Below, one piece after another: positions 8,170 through 16,462 of a DNA stretch of 64,000 nucleotides. The translations under genes were made by a program, and so were the position numbers. Source of the DNA: an uncultured Alphaproteobacteria bacterium (GTDB lineage: Bacteria > Pseudomonadota > Alphaproteobacteria > HIMB59 > GCA-002718135); contig CACFXU010000007.1 of assembly GCA_902570155.1 (NCBI GenBank), positions 1-64,000 on the forward strand. The letters run 5' to 3'. The notes under the pieces are model-generated. The model ran no database searches, had not been told where the DNA came from, and worked only from the letters and a program-made list of their open reading frames with translations. Numbering within the stretch: position 1 is the stretch's first letter; every line of letters starts with the position of its first letter.

Positions 8170-9888
8170 TTAAATAATTGATTCAATTTTAGGCATAAGT
8201 CTAATTAATTCCTTCGTATATTCATGCTCAGGATTATTAAACAATTCCTCTGTATCTTTTGTTTCACAAACAGCACCATTTTTTAGTACAATTATTCGGT
8301 TACACATTTGGCGAATTACAGGAAGATCATGGCTAATAAATAGCATAGTGAGATGAAGTTCATCTTGTATATCTTTTAATAAATTCAATATTTGTGCTTG
8401 TATACTGACATCCAATGCAGAAGTTGGTTCATCACATATTAATAATCTTGGTCTTGTTGCCAAGGCACGAGCAATAGATATTCTCTGTCTTTGCCCTCCT
8501 GAGAATTCATGTGGGTATCGATCTAGAGATTGCCTGGTCATTCCAACAATATCTATTAGGTCGTAAACATTTTGTAAAAGATCATTATTGCTAATATTTT
8601 TTTGAAAAAATTTAATTGGTTCTGCAATAATATCCTTAACTTTGAAACGAGGATTTAGAGATGAGTAAGGATCTTGAAAAATCATTTGAATTTGACCTCT
8701 ACTATTATGAATTTGATATTTTTTATTTGAATTATATAGAGGTTCATTATTATAAATTAAATTACCTTTATTAGGACTAATTAATCCAGTAATAATTTTT
8801 GCAATAGTTGATTTACCTGAACCAGACTCTCCAACTAATCCAAGTGTCTCACCTTCGAATAATTCAAAAGATACATTGTCGACAGCTTTAACTATTTTAT
8901 CATTCGAACTTTTATTAGAAATAAATGAAAAACCACTACCTAAAGAATTATCATCAAAAACTTTTGTCACTTCCTCAAGTTTTAATAATTTTTGATTTTT
9001 ATTTTCCCTTATGCCCCATGTTTTAATAATATTTTTAGTCAAATCCTTGGAACTAGATGTTATTTCCTTACCATCGGGGCTAATCAATTTAAATCTATCA
9101 ATTTTCTTATTTGTTGGTGGCACTGAAATTACTAAGCTTCTTGCTTCTGTTGATTTTGGATTTGTTAATAATTCTTTAGTCTCACCTTGTTCAACAATAT
9201 GTCCGTATCTCATGACAATAACTTTATCAGTCGTCTCTGCTATGACTCCCATATCATGGGTAATAATTATAACACCAAGATTTCTTTTCTTTGTAAGATC
9301 TTTAAGAAGTTCTAATATTTGATATTGAATACTTACATCTAAAGCTGTTGTTGGTTCATCTGCAATTATTAAGTCAGGTTCACAACTTATCGCTAAAGCT
9401 ATCACAACTCTTTGACGCATACCGCCACTAAATTGGTGTGGATAGTCTTCAATTCTTTTTTCAGCGTTCTCTATTCCAACCTCTTTAAGTAGTTGAATTG
9501 ATTTTTTAAGTGAATCTTGATAACTTAAATTTAAATGAGCCTGAATAGTTTCAATTAATTGATCTTTTATTTTAAATAGAGGGTTTAATGAAGTTTGAGG
9601 GTCTTGAAAGACAAATCCTATTTTTTTTCCTCTAATATTTTGAATTATTTCTTCATTACTTCTTAATTCAATATTGTCTATTTTTATTGAACCATCTGTG
9701 ATTTCACCTGGAGGATCAATCAAGTTAATTATCGCATTTGCAATTGTAGATTTTCCAGATCCAGACTCACCGACAATTCCTAATATTTCACCTCTTTCTA
9801 AAGAAAATTCTACATTTTTGCTTGCAACAATAGTTTCCTTTCGTGTTGGATAACTTATGTTTAAATTTTTTACTTCTAAAAAACTCAT
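8170..9888 (-). CDS. Double ATPase of a peptide-type ABC importer (DppD-DppF fused)
   Basis: From the ATG at 9888 (ATGA overlap with the permease stop) the product is 572 residues and contains two complete ATPase domains. The first (about 1-260) has GESGSGKSTIANAI and FSGGMRQRVVIALAI; the second (about 300-570) has GESGSGKSTIAKII and FSGGQRQRISIARAL, each followed by a Walker B (ADEPTTALD, CDEPTSALD). An earlier start would add 13 charged residues and is unlikely. Such fused proteins (GsiA-like) power import of peptides, glutathione, opines or related compounds. The linker near residues 270-300 includes an oligopeptide-type C-terminal extension. It is the last gene of the operon. Confidence 0.93.
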   Translation of the reverse strand: MSFLEVKNLNISYPTRKETIVASKNVEFSLERGEILGIVGESGSGKSTIANAIINLIDPPGEITDGSIKIDNIELRSNEEIIQNIRGKKIGFVFQDPQTSLNPLFKIKDQLIETIQAHLNLSYQDSLKKSIQLLKEVGIENAEKRIEDYPHQFSGGMRQRVVIALAISCEPDLIIADEPTTALDVSIQYQILELLKDLTKKRNLGVIIITHDMGVIAETTDKVIVMRYGHIVEQGETKELLTNPKSTEARSLVISVPPTNKKIDRFKLISPDGKEITSSSKDLTKNIIKTWGIRENKNQKLLKLEEVTKVFDDNSLGSGFSFISNKSSNDKIVKAVDNVSFELFEGETLGLVGESGSGKSTIAKIITGLISPNKGNLIYNNEPLYNSNKKYQIHNSRGQIQMIFQDPYSSLNPRFKVKDIIAEPIKFFQKNISNNDLLQNVYDLIDIVGMTRQSLDRYPHEFSGGQRQRISIARALATRPRLLICDEPTSALDVSIQAQILNLLKDIQDELHLTMLFISHDLPVIRQMCNRIIVLKNGAVCETKDTEELFNNPEHEYTKELIRLMPKIESII

Positions 9889-10808
9889 CTCTTTTTTAAT
9901 TTTGGATTTAAAGCATCTCTCATCCAATCCCCTAATAAATTAATTGATAATGCTAAAACAATTAAGAAAATTGCTGGAAAAAAAGTAATCCACCACTCTC
10001 CTGAAAACAAAAAATTATTTCCAAACCTTATTAGAGTCCCAAGAGAAGGTGTTGTTGGTGGAACGCCAACACCTAAAAAACTTAAGGTGGACTCTGTAAT
10101 AATTGCAAGTGCTAATCCGATTGTAGCAATTACTAATATAGGTCGAAGTATATTTGGTAAAATATGCTTAAACATAATTAATATATTTGATAATCCAATA
10201 ATTCTTGAAGCTGAGACATACTCTTTATTTTTTTCAACTAAGGTTGATGCTCTCGATACTCTTGCAAACTGAGGCCATTCTGAAATACCAATGGCGAAAA
10301 TCAAAACATAAATTGCCATTTCGTCATGCATTGATTGTGAGATAATTGCCCTTGCAATACCGTCAACAAGTAAAGCCATTAAAATACTTGGAATAGTTAA
10401 CTGCACATCTGTAAGGCGCATTACAATTATCTCATACCTACCACCAATATATCCAGCTGTTATTCCAAGAAAAACTCCAAGTATCATTGCAAAAATTATA
10501 GATGCAAAACCAACGATCAGTGAAATTCTTGAACCATAAATCATTGTTGAAAACATATCTCTTCCTTGCTGATCAGTTCCTAATATGAAGCTAAAACTTC
10601 CTCCCTCCGACCATACTGGTGGGGTAAAGGCATCCATTAAAGAAACTGATGCTGGATCAAAAGGATTATAAGGTGCAACTATCCCAGCAAATACAGAACA
10701 AAAAAGTATAATAAAAAATATTGTTGAAGAAATTACTGCTAATTTAGAATTAAAGAAACTGTATCCAATATCAGTATCGTATATTTTATTGTACGTTTTA
10801 AGTAGCAT
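9885..10808 (-). CDS. Peptide-type ABC importer permease (DppC-like)
   Basis: 307 residues. The cytosolic N-terminus leads into a first helix (AVISSTIFFIILFCSVFAGI), the DppC-specific FILGTDQQGRDMFSTMIYGSRISL segment follows (read here in parts), and the EAA loop ASRIIGLSNILIMFKHILPN contacts the ATPase. STLSFLGVGVPPTTPSLG is the conserved loop of DppC/OppC. Spacing is one base from DppB and a four-base overlap with the ATPase gene, so translation is probably coupled. The substrate is undetermined: a peptide, opine, glutathione or a metal chelate. Confidence 0.93.
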   Translation of the reverse strand: MLLKTYNKIYDTDIGYSFFNSKLAVISSTIFFIILFCSVFAGIVAPYNPFDPASVSLMDAFTPPVWSEGGSFSFILGTDQQGRDMFSTMIYGSRISLIVGFASIIFAMILGVFLGITAGYIGGRYEIIVMRLTDVQLTIPSILMALLVDGIARAIISQSMHDEMAIYVLIFAIGISEWPQFARVSRASTLVEKNKEYVSASRIIGLSNILIMFKHILPNILRPILVIATIGLALAIITESTLSFLGVGVPPTTPSLGTLIRFGNNFLFSGEWWITFFPAIFLIVLALSINLLGDWMRDALNPKLKKR

Positions 10809-10809
10809 T

Positions 10810-11787
10810 TTAACTACCCTCTTCCTTCAGCCTAATTCTAGGATCAATAAAATAGTATGTGATATCTACAATAAAATTTATCATAACAAATATAAAAGCT
10901 ACCATAATCATGTATGCTGACATAATTGGAATATCGACAAAGTATACTGCTTTGATAAATAATGACCCCATTCCTGGCCATTGAAAAACTGTTTCTGTAA
11001 TAATTGAAAAAGCAATTAACGTTCCAATGTTAATACCTGTAATTGTAATAACTGGAATTAATCCATTTTTTAGCGCATGCTTATAATTAATAACACTCCT
11101 TTTTATACCTCTTGCTTTTGCAAATTTAATATAATCTGTTTGTAAAATTTCCATCATTTCAGCGCGGACTAATCTAATAACATAGGTCATTTGAAATAAA
11201 CTTAACGTAACTGATGGGAGTATCAGTGCTTTTAAACCAGAAATAGTTAAAAATCCTGTACTCCAAAAACCTAATTGTGTGACTTCACCTCTTCCAAAGG
11301 ATGGAAGAACTCCTAAAATTACTGAAAACAAATAAATTAACATTATTCCTATAATGAATGTAGGTAATGAAACCCCTGCTAGAGAAATCACAAGAATAAT
11401 ATTAGAAATAAAACTGTCTCTGTAAATACCAGTATATACACCCAAGATGACACCGCTGATGATTGCAATTAAAGCGGAGACGAAAACTAATTCTAAAGTT
11501 GCAGGCATTCTTTCTGCAATTAAGTCTGAAACTTCTCTTTTTAATTGGTATGATATTCCAAAATCACCTTGAATTACATTTCCTATAAAACGTGAAAATT
11601 GAACGTAAACAGGATCATTTAAACCCAATACTTCTCTAACCTCAGCACGTCTTTCATCTGAAGCATCTTCTCCAGTCATACTATTTACTGGATCACCAAC
11701 AAAATTAAATAAGGAAAATGAAACAAAAGCCACAACAATCATTACAAGAATAGATTGAAAGAGTCTTTTAAAGAAATAGCTAAACAT
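10810..11787 (-). CDS. Peptide-type ABC importer permease (DppB-like)
   Basis: 325 residues with about six membrane helices. DppB hallmarks are present: FFKRLFQSILVMIVVAFVSF at the N-terminus, FIGNVIQGDFGISYQ in the periplasmic part, and the EAA loop YIKFAKARGIKRSVINYKHA. ETVFQWPGMGSLFIKAV near the C-terminus is typical of the family. The gene follows the binding-protein gene across a 45-base gap that is largely filled by a perfect hairpin, and no Shine-Dalgarno stands before its ATG, so its yield is probably lower than that of the binding protein. Confidence 0.94.
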   Translation of the reverse strand: MFSYFFKRLFQSILVMIVVAFVSFSLFNFVGDPVNSMTGEDASDERRAEVREVLGLNDPVYVQFSRFIGNVIQGDFGISYQLKREVSDLIAERMPATLELVFVSALIAIISGVILGVYTGIYRDSFISNIILVISLAGVSLPTFIIGIMLIYLFSVILGVLPSFGRGEVTQLGFWSTGFLTISGLKALILPSVTLSLFQMTYVIRLVRAEMMEILQTDYIKFAKARGIKRSVINYKHALKNGLIPVITITGINIGTLIAFSIITETVFQWPGMGSLFIKAVYFVDIPIMSAYMIMVAFIFVMINFIVDITYYFIDPRIRLKEEGS

Positions 11788-11794
11788 GGTTTAA

Positions 11795-11820
11795 TTTCTG
11801 GCCAGATTACTGGCCAGAAA
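11795..11820 (-). promoter_or_regulatory. Intercistronic hairpin between binding-protein and permease genes
   Basis: A perfect inverted repeat of TTCTGGCCAG and CTGGCCAGAA around a four-base loop, extended to 11 pairs by the flanking T-A. It occupies most of the 45-base gap between the binding-protein stop and the DppB start. No run of U follows it on the transcribed strand, so it is less likely a terminator than an RNA-stability or attenuation element that raises the amount of the upstream message segment. Confidence 0.8.
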
Positions 11821-11832
11821 ATATAAAAATTA

Positions 11833-13407
11833 TTAGTTTACGTTTGCAAATCTAAATAATGGCTCGTTGTTCATTCTAATTGGAACATCGACATTACTTT
11901 TTGATGCTTGGTTGACAACTTGGTGATGTAAAGGAAGATATGTTACATCATCTTGAGTAATATCCCAAGCTTCGGCAATCATAGCATTTCTTTTATCTTG
12001 ATCTGTTTCAACACCCATTGCCGCTACTAATTCATCAACTCTAGCATTACTGAAATTAACTTTATTCCAGCTACCAGCACTATCAAATAAGTACGAGTAT
12101 ACGTAATGACTATCAAAAGTTGGAACACCCCAACCTAACATGTACATGTCACTTGTCATACCGTTTGCGTCACCTTCTTTAACTTCTGAGAAGTGTTGAC
12201 TTTTAGTTTTTGCATCAAGAGTTACATCAACTCCAATTTTAGCAAACATACCAATTGCAGCAACACAGATTGCTTCATCGTTTATGTAACGATCATTTGG
12301 ACAATCTAGTGTAACTTCAAATCCATCTGGATAACCAGCTTCTGCTAATAGTTTTTTTGATAGCTCTGGATCATAAGGTAATCTTTCATCACGTGCAGCT
12401 GTATGACCATTTACACCAGGAGCAGTGATAATTCCTGCAGGAACACTTTGTCCTCTCATTACCTTATCCTTAATAGCTTCCATATCTAAAGCATGGTACA
12501 TAGCTAAACGAACTCTTTTATCTGCAAAAGGATTTTTACCTTTGATATTAGATGAATTTAATTCAGCAGAACCTTGATCCATTCCAAAAAATATTGTTCT
12601 ATTTTGAGGAGTCATTTTTACACCATGTCCAGCAGAAGATTTGATTCTCTCAATATCTTGAACAGGAACAACGTTTGTGTAGTCAATTTCTCCAGATAGA
12701 AGTGCTGCAACTCTTGTTGCATCATTTGCAATAGGAAGTAATTCAATAGTATCTACATTGAAAGTACTATCATCACCCCACCAATCATTATTTTTTTCAA
12801 AAACAGTTCTTACGTCCTGTTCTCTAAAAGTAATTTTGAAAGGTCCAGTTCCATTTGCATTAGAAGCACAATAAGATGTTTCACCTGCATCCCAGTTGTA
12901 TGAAACTTCACAACCATTTGCTTTTGCCCAATCTTCAGACATAACAAATATCTGAGTTAATTGATTTAAAAGAATTGGATTTGGTCCATCTGTTACAATC
13001 TGAACTGTGTGATCAGTTAATGCTGATGCTGATTTAATGCTTTTAATTAAATCTACCATATCAGATGGAGCAGTTTTTGCTCTATTGATACTAAAAGCAA
13101 TATCACTAGCTGTTAAATCTGATCCATCATGAAATTTTACACCCTTACGAATTGTAAATATCCAAGTGTCATCAGCAGTTGTTTTCCATGATTCAGCAAG
13201 CTGAGGAAGTATTTCCATATTAATACCTGGAGTTACTAAACCTTCATATACTTGACGCGAAACCATGTGAGTTGGTCCTTCGTTTTGTGCATGCGGATCA
13301 AGAGTTAAAGAGTCACCAGGCATTGACCATTTAATACTATTTGCAAATGCTGGTGAAAAAATACCCATGAAAAGCAAAGACAAAACAATGCTTAAAGTCT
13401 TTTTCAT
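11833..13407 (-). CDS. Periplasmic substrate-binding protein of peptide-type ABC importer (SBP_bac_5)
   Basis: 524 residues. A signal peptide (MKKTLSIVLSLLFMGIFSPAFA) precedes the mature start near N23. The family signature KWSMPGDSLTLDPHAQNEG is followed by the usual SWKTTADDTWIFTIRKGVKF, and ADKRVRLAMYHALDME lies in the middle lobe. The two-lobed fold binds peptides, opines, glutathione or nickel chelates. It is the first gene of an operon with DppB, DppC and a double ATPase. GGAGG stands seven bases before the ATG, far stronger than any site in front of the following genes. Its codon use looks less AT-biased than its neighbours, as expected for an abundant protein. Confidence 0.95.
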   Translation of the reverse strand: MKKTLSIVLSLLFMGIFSPAFANSIKWSMPGDSLTLDPHAQNEGPTHMVSRQVYEGLVTPGINMEILPQLAESWKTTADDTWIFTIRKGVKFHDGSDLTASDIAFSINRAKTAPSDMVDLIKSIKSASALTDHTVQIVTDGPNPILLNQLTQIFVMSEDWAKANGCEVSYNWDAGETSYCASNANGTGPFKITFREQDVRTVFEKNNDWWGDDSTFNVDTIELLPIANDATRVAALLSGEIDYTNVVPVQDIERIKSSAGHGVKMTPQNRTIFFGMDQGSAELNSSNIKGKNPFADKRVRLAMYHALDMEAIKDKVMRGQSVPAGIITAPGVNGHTAARDERLPYDPELSKKLLAEAGYPDGFEVTLDCPNDRYINDEAICVAAIGMFAKIGVDVTLDAKTKSQHFSEVKEGDANGMTSDMYMLGWGVPTFDSHYVYSYLFDSAGSWNKVNFSNARVDELVAAMGVETDQDKRNAMIAEAWDITQDDVTYLPLHHQVVNQASKSNVDVPIRMNNEPLFRFANVN

Positions 13408-13414
13408 ATTATTT

Positions 13415-13419
13415 CCTCC
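13415..13419 (-). promoter_or_regulatory. Strong ribosome-binding site of the peptide-type binding protein
   Basis: GGAGG on the minus strand, seven bases before the ATG at 13407. It fixes that start and contrasts with the permease genes of the same operon, which have no comparable site. Confidence 0.85.
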
Positions 13420-13467
13420 ATAGAAATTTGATGGTAGACCCTTACAACTTCAATAGAAATATTCAAT

Positions 13468-13517
13468 ATTATTAGTATTAATAAGTGCTATATTTTGTCA
13501 TAATTATTAGTATTAAT
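13468..13517. repeat. Two copies of a 15-base direct repeat in a divergent promoter region
   Basis: ATTATTAGTATTAAT occurs at 13468-13482 and again, identically, at 13503-13517, 35 bases start to start. Both copies lie in the 141-base space between the divergent peptide-importer operon and nth. Spacing of about 3.3 helical turns and the position suggest paired regulator sites, but AT-rich repeats can arise by chance. Apart from these repeats and the two ribosome-binding sites I see no clear promoter in this gap. Confidence 0.45.
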
Positions 13518-13531
13518 TTAGACATACCCTT

Positions 13532-13539
13532 GGAGGAGG
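13532..13539 (+). promoter_or_regulatory. Ribosome-binding site of nth that supports a GTG start
   Basis: GGAGGAGG stands nine bases before the GTG at 13549. It is the strongest such site seen on the plus strand in this window and supports GTG as the real start. Confidence 0.8.
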
Positions 13540-13548
13540 CTTGATATA

Positions 13549-14199
13549 GTGAAAAAAATAGAGAAGGCACAGGAGATCTCTAGAATACTAAATCGTATAT
13601 ACAGAAAAGTACCTATTCCTCTGAACTACAAAAATAAATTTGAATTAGTTGTAGCTGTACTTCTTAGTGCTCAATGTACAGATGAAAGAGTTAATCAAGT
13701 TACACCAATACTATTTAAAAAAGCTAACACAGCTATAAAAATGACAAAAGTGACAAAAAAAACAATTTATAATATTATTCGCCCTTGTGGTTTGGCACCT
13801 CAAAAATCAAAAGCAATTTTTGAACTATCAAGGATTCTTGTAAAAAAATTTAAAGGCAATGTACCAGAAAGTTTTGAAGAATTAGAAAAGTTGCCAGGTG
13901 TTGGTCACAAAACAGCCAGTGTTGTTATGTCTCAAGGATTTGGTCATCCAGCATTTCCAGTTGATACGCACATTCATCGTTTAGCTCAACGTTGGGGTTT
14001 AACAAATGGTAAAAATGTTGTCCAAACAGAAAAAGATTTAAAATATCTTTTTCCAAAAAAATCTTGGAACAAACTTCATTTACAAATAATATTTTATGGA
14101 AGAGAATTTTGTCAGGCAAGAAATTGTTATGGTTTAGAGTGTGAAATATGCAAGGTTTGTAATCCAAAGAGAAAAACGCCCATTAAAACAAAAAAGTAG
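13549..14199 (+). CDS. nth: Endonuclease III
   Basis: 216 residues. Nth is a DNA glycosylase/AP lyase that removes oxidised pyrimidines. The helix-hairpin-helix reads LEKLPGVGHKTASVVMSQGF with the catalytic Lys in GHKTA, and FPVDTHIHRLAQRWGL carries the catalytic Asp. The C-terminal cysteines that hold the 4Fe-4S cluster are present but spaced C-x4-C-x4-C-x2-C-x2-C (FCQARNCYGLECEICKVC) rather than the C-x6-C-x2-C-x5-C of E. coli Nth. A short basic tail follows. GTG start with a strong Shine-Dalgarno. The gene converges on hemJ with three bases between. Confidence 0.95.
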   Translation: MKKIEKAQEISRILNRIYRKVPIPLNYKNKFELVVAVLLSAQCTDERVNQVTPILFKKANTAIKMTKVTKKTIYNIIRPCGLAPQKSKAIFELSRILVKKFKGNVPESFEELEKLPGVGHKTASVVMSQGFGHPAFPVDTHIHRLAQRWGLTNGKNVVQTEKDLKYLFPKKSWNKLHLQIIFYGREFCQARNCYGLECEICKVCNPKRKTPIKTKK

Positions 14200-14202
14200 T
14201 AA

Positions 14203-14622
14203 TTAAAAAGGCTGAAATACAACAAGTATAAGTATAAAAATCAATATTACTGCTGGCGCTTCATTTGTAATTCTAAAAAACTTAGTAGAGTATTTATTTT
14301 TATCATTTTTAAAATCATTAAGACATTTTAAACAAAAAAAATGATAGCCAGATAATAAAATTACAAATAAAATTTTTAAAAGCAACCAAGTATCAATACC
14401 CACATAATGTGTAAGTGTAAAACCTGATATCCACGTCACTATAAAAGCTGGAAACATAATTATTCTGTACAATTTTCCTTCCATTAGTTTGAATGTTTCT
14501 GAGGTTTCTTTTGTAATTTCAGGATTAGCATGATTTACAAACAAACGTGGCAGATATAAAAGTCCAGCCATCCAAGCTATGATACTAAAAATATGAATAA
14601 CTTTCAGAGTATTAAATAACAT
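14203..14622 (-). CDS. hemJ: Protoporphyrinogen IX oxidase HemJ
   Basis: 139 residues with four membrane helices. The family start LKVIHIFSIIAWMAGLLYLP holds the conserved His and Trp, and LLLKILFVILLSGYHF holds the Lys and His of the later helices. HemJ oxidises protoporphyrinogen IX to protoporphyrin IX in the inner membrane and is the usual enzyme for this step in Alphaproteobacteria. Identification is firm because the gene directly follows hemF, hemH, hemE and hemC in the same direction, with a three-base gap to hemF. Confidence 0.92.
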   Translation of the reverse strand: MLFNTLKVIHIFSIIAWMAGLLYLPRLFVNHANPEITKETSETFKLMEGKLYRIIMFPAFIVTWISGFTLTHYVGIDTWLLLKILFVILLSGYHFFCLKCLNDFKNDKNKYSTKFFRITNEAPAVILIFILILVVFQPF

Positions 14623-14625
14623 TAT

Positions 14626-15435
14626 TTATTCCCATACCGCGTGAGGAGGCATTGACATTAATATAGCATCAACATTCCCACCAGTCTCTAGACCAAATTT
14701 TGTACCTCTATCATATAATAAGTTAAATTCAGCATAGCGACTACGCTTAACTAATTGTATCTTTTTTTCCTCTTCATTCCACTCCTCATCCTTAAGTGCA
14801 ATTAAAGTATTTTTGATAAACTGATGAAAATAAGTACCTAGGCCTTGGACAAATTCAAAATCTTTTCCCCAATCGCCAGTTTGAAGGTAATCAAAAAAAA
14901 TTCCTCCAACACCTCTTGGTTCGTTTCTATGTTTAAGAAAAAAATAGTCATCACACCATTTTTTAAATTTAGGATAATACGATTTATCATATTTATTACA
15001 CAAAACTTCTAAACCACGATGATATTTTTTCTCATCCTCAAATATTAAACAAGGTGTAATATCTATGCCTCCACCAAACCATTCCTGAGTGGTTTTAATA
15101 AATCTCGTATTAAAATGCATAGAAGGAATTTTAGGTGAAACAGGATGTAAAACAACGCTGATGCCAGTTGCATTATAATTTGGATCTTCTTTAGCACCCG
15201 GAATAGCATCTCTCATATTTTCGTTAAATATCCCAGAGACGGTAGAAATATTTACTCCACCTTTTTCAATAATATTACCCTTAATTTTACTCATTTTACC
15301 ACCACCATCACCTTTGTGATCCCAGTTACTTATTTCAAATTGATTTTCATCAATGTTTTGAATAGTTTCAACTAAGTTATCTCGTAATTTTTCAAACCAT
15401 TCTTTTGCAGTATTAAATTTGGGATCAGCAATCAT
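14626..15435 (-). CDS. hemF: Oxygen-dependent coproporphyrinogen III oxidase
   Basis: 269 residues from the ATG at 15435, which forms an ATGA overlap with the hemH stop; a TTG three codons upstream is less likely. HemF turns coproporphyrinogen III into protoporphyrinogen IX using O2. Motifs include GGGKMSKIKGNIIEKGGVN (read in part), TGISVVLHPVSPKIPSMHFN with the catalytic His, the TQEWFGGGIDITPCL segment, NEPRGVGGIFFDYL and FNLLYDRGTKFGLETGG. The use of an oxygen-dependent enzyme agrees with an aerobic surface-water life. Confidence 0.97.
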   Translation of the reverse strand: MIADPKFNTAKEWFEKLRDNLVETIQNIDENQFEISNWDHKGDGGGKMSKIKGNIIEKGGVNISTVSGIFNENMRDAIPGAKEDPNYNATGISVVLHPVSPKIPSMHFNTRFIKTTQEWFGGGIDITPCLIFEDEKKYHRGLEVLCNKYDKSYYPKFKKWCDDYFFLKHRNEPRGVGGIFFDYLQTGDWGKDFEFVQGLGTYFHQFIKNTLIALKDEEWNEEEKKIQLVKRSRYAEFNLLYDRGTKFGLETGGNVDAILMSMPPHAVWE

Positions 15436-16457
15436 AATGGCCAACCTTGAGTATGTTTTTTTATCAGATTTACAAAAACATCTATGTGATCATCGTGATC
15501 ATTCAAGCAAGGTATATAATGATAATTTTCTCCACCTGACTCCATAAAATATTCTTTATTTTCTTCTTCAAGTTCTTCAAGTGTTTCAAGACAATCACTG
15601 CTGAAACCAGGAGATATTATATGTATATTTTTAATCCCTTGTTTTGGTAATTCTTTTAATGTTTCACTTGTATATGGCTTTAACCATTCCTCTCTTCCAA
15701 ATCTACTTTGGAAAGTAGTCATTATCTCATCATCGGATAATCCCATATATTCTTTAACAAGTCTTGTGGTTTTAAGACAAAAGCAATGATAAGGATCACC
15801 ATTCGTCAAATACCTTTTTGGTATACCATGATAACTAAAAATAATTTTTTGGGGTTTTGAAGTTTTTTTCCAAAATGACTTTATTGAATTTGACAATGCT
15901 TCAATATAATTTTTTTCTTCAAAGTACTGATTGATAAAACGCATTTCAGGTATCCAACGCCATTTTTGTAATACATTTGTTACTTCATCAAATGTACTAC
16001 CTGTTGTTGCAGCACAATATTGTGGATACATAGGTAGAACTAATAATCTTCTTACTTGTTTTGTTTGAAGTTTTAACAAAGCATCTGGAATAGATGGATT
16101 GCCATAACGCATCCCAACTTCAAAAACTATATTTTCATTTTTTGAAGAAAAAGATGATTGGATTTTATTTAATTGTCTGTTTGCGATATCTAAAAGTGGA
16201 GAACCCTTATCAGTCCAAATTTGTTTATATGCTTCTGCTGACTTTGATGGTCTTATTTGTAAAATTACTAACTTCAATATAATTTGCCATAAGATTTTAG
16301 GTAATTCAATTACTCTAGGGTCTGACAAAAATTGATTAAGATAAACTTTTAGTTCTTTTTTATTTGGAGCATCTGGAGTGCCTAGGTTAGTAATTAAAAC
16401 ACCAATTTTTTCTTTACTCCCGTGCTCATAATCTTTTTCACCTATATATTTAACCAT
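15432..16457 (-). CDS. hemH: Ferrochelatase
   Basis: 341 residues. HemH inserts ferrous iron into protoporphyrin IX. The N-terminal KIGVLITNLGTPDAPNKKEL and VYLNQFLSDPRVIELP are standard. The catalytic His is in IFSYHGIPKRYLTNGDPY, the acidic metal-path residues are in SPGFSSDCLETLEELEEEN, and QSRFGREEWLKPYT is also conserved. The C-terminal half keeps single cysteines (PYHCFCLKT, SDCLE) but I cannot claim a 2Fe-2S cluster. The gene overlaps hemF by four bases and follows hemE after five. Confidence 0.97.
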   Translation of the reverse strand: MVKYIGEKDYEHGSKEKIGVLITNLGTPDAPNKKELKVYLNQFLSDPRVIELPKILWQIILKLVILQIRPSKSAEAYKQIWTDKGSPLLDIANRQLNKIQSSFSSKNENIVFEVGMRYGNPSIPDALLKLQTKQVRRLLVLPMYPQYCAATTGSTFDEVTNVLQKWRWIPEMRFINQYFEEKNYIEALSNSIKSFWKKTSKPQKIIFSYHGIPKRYLTNGDPYHCFCLKTTRLVKEYMGLSDDEIMTTFQSRFGREEWLKPYTSETLKELPKQGIKNIHIISPGFSSDCLETLEELEEENKEYFMESGGENYHYIPCLNDHDDHIDVFVNLIKKHTQGWPL

Positions 16458-16462
16458 ATCTA

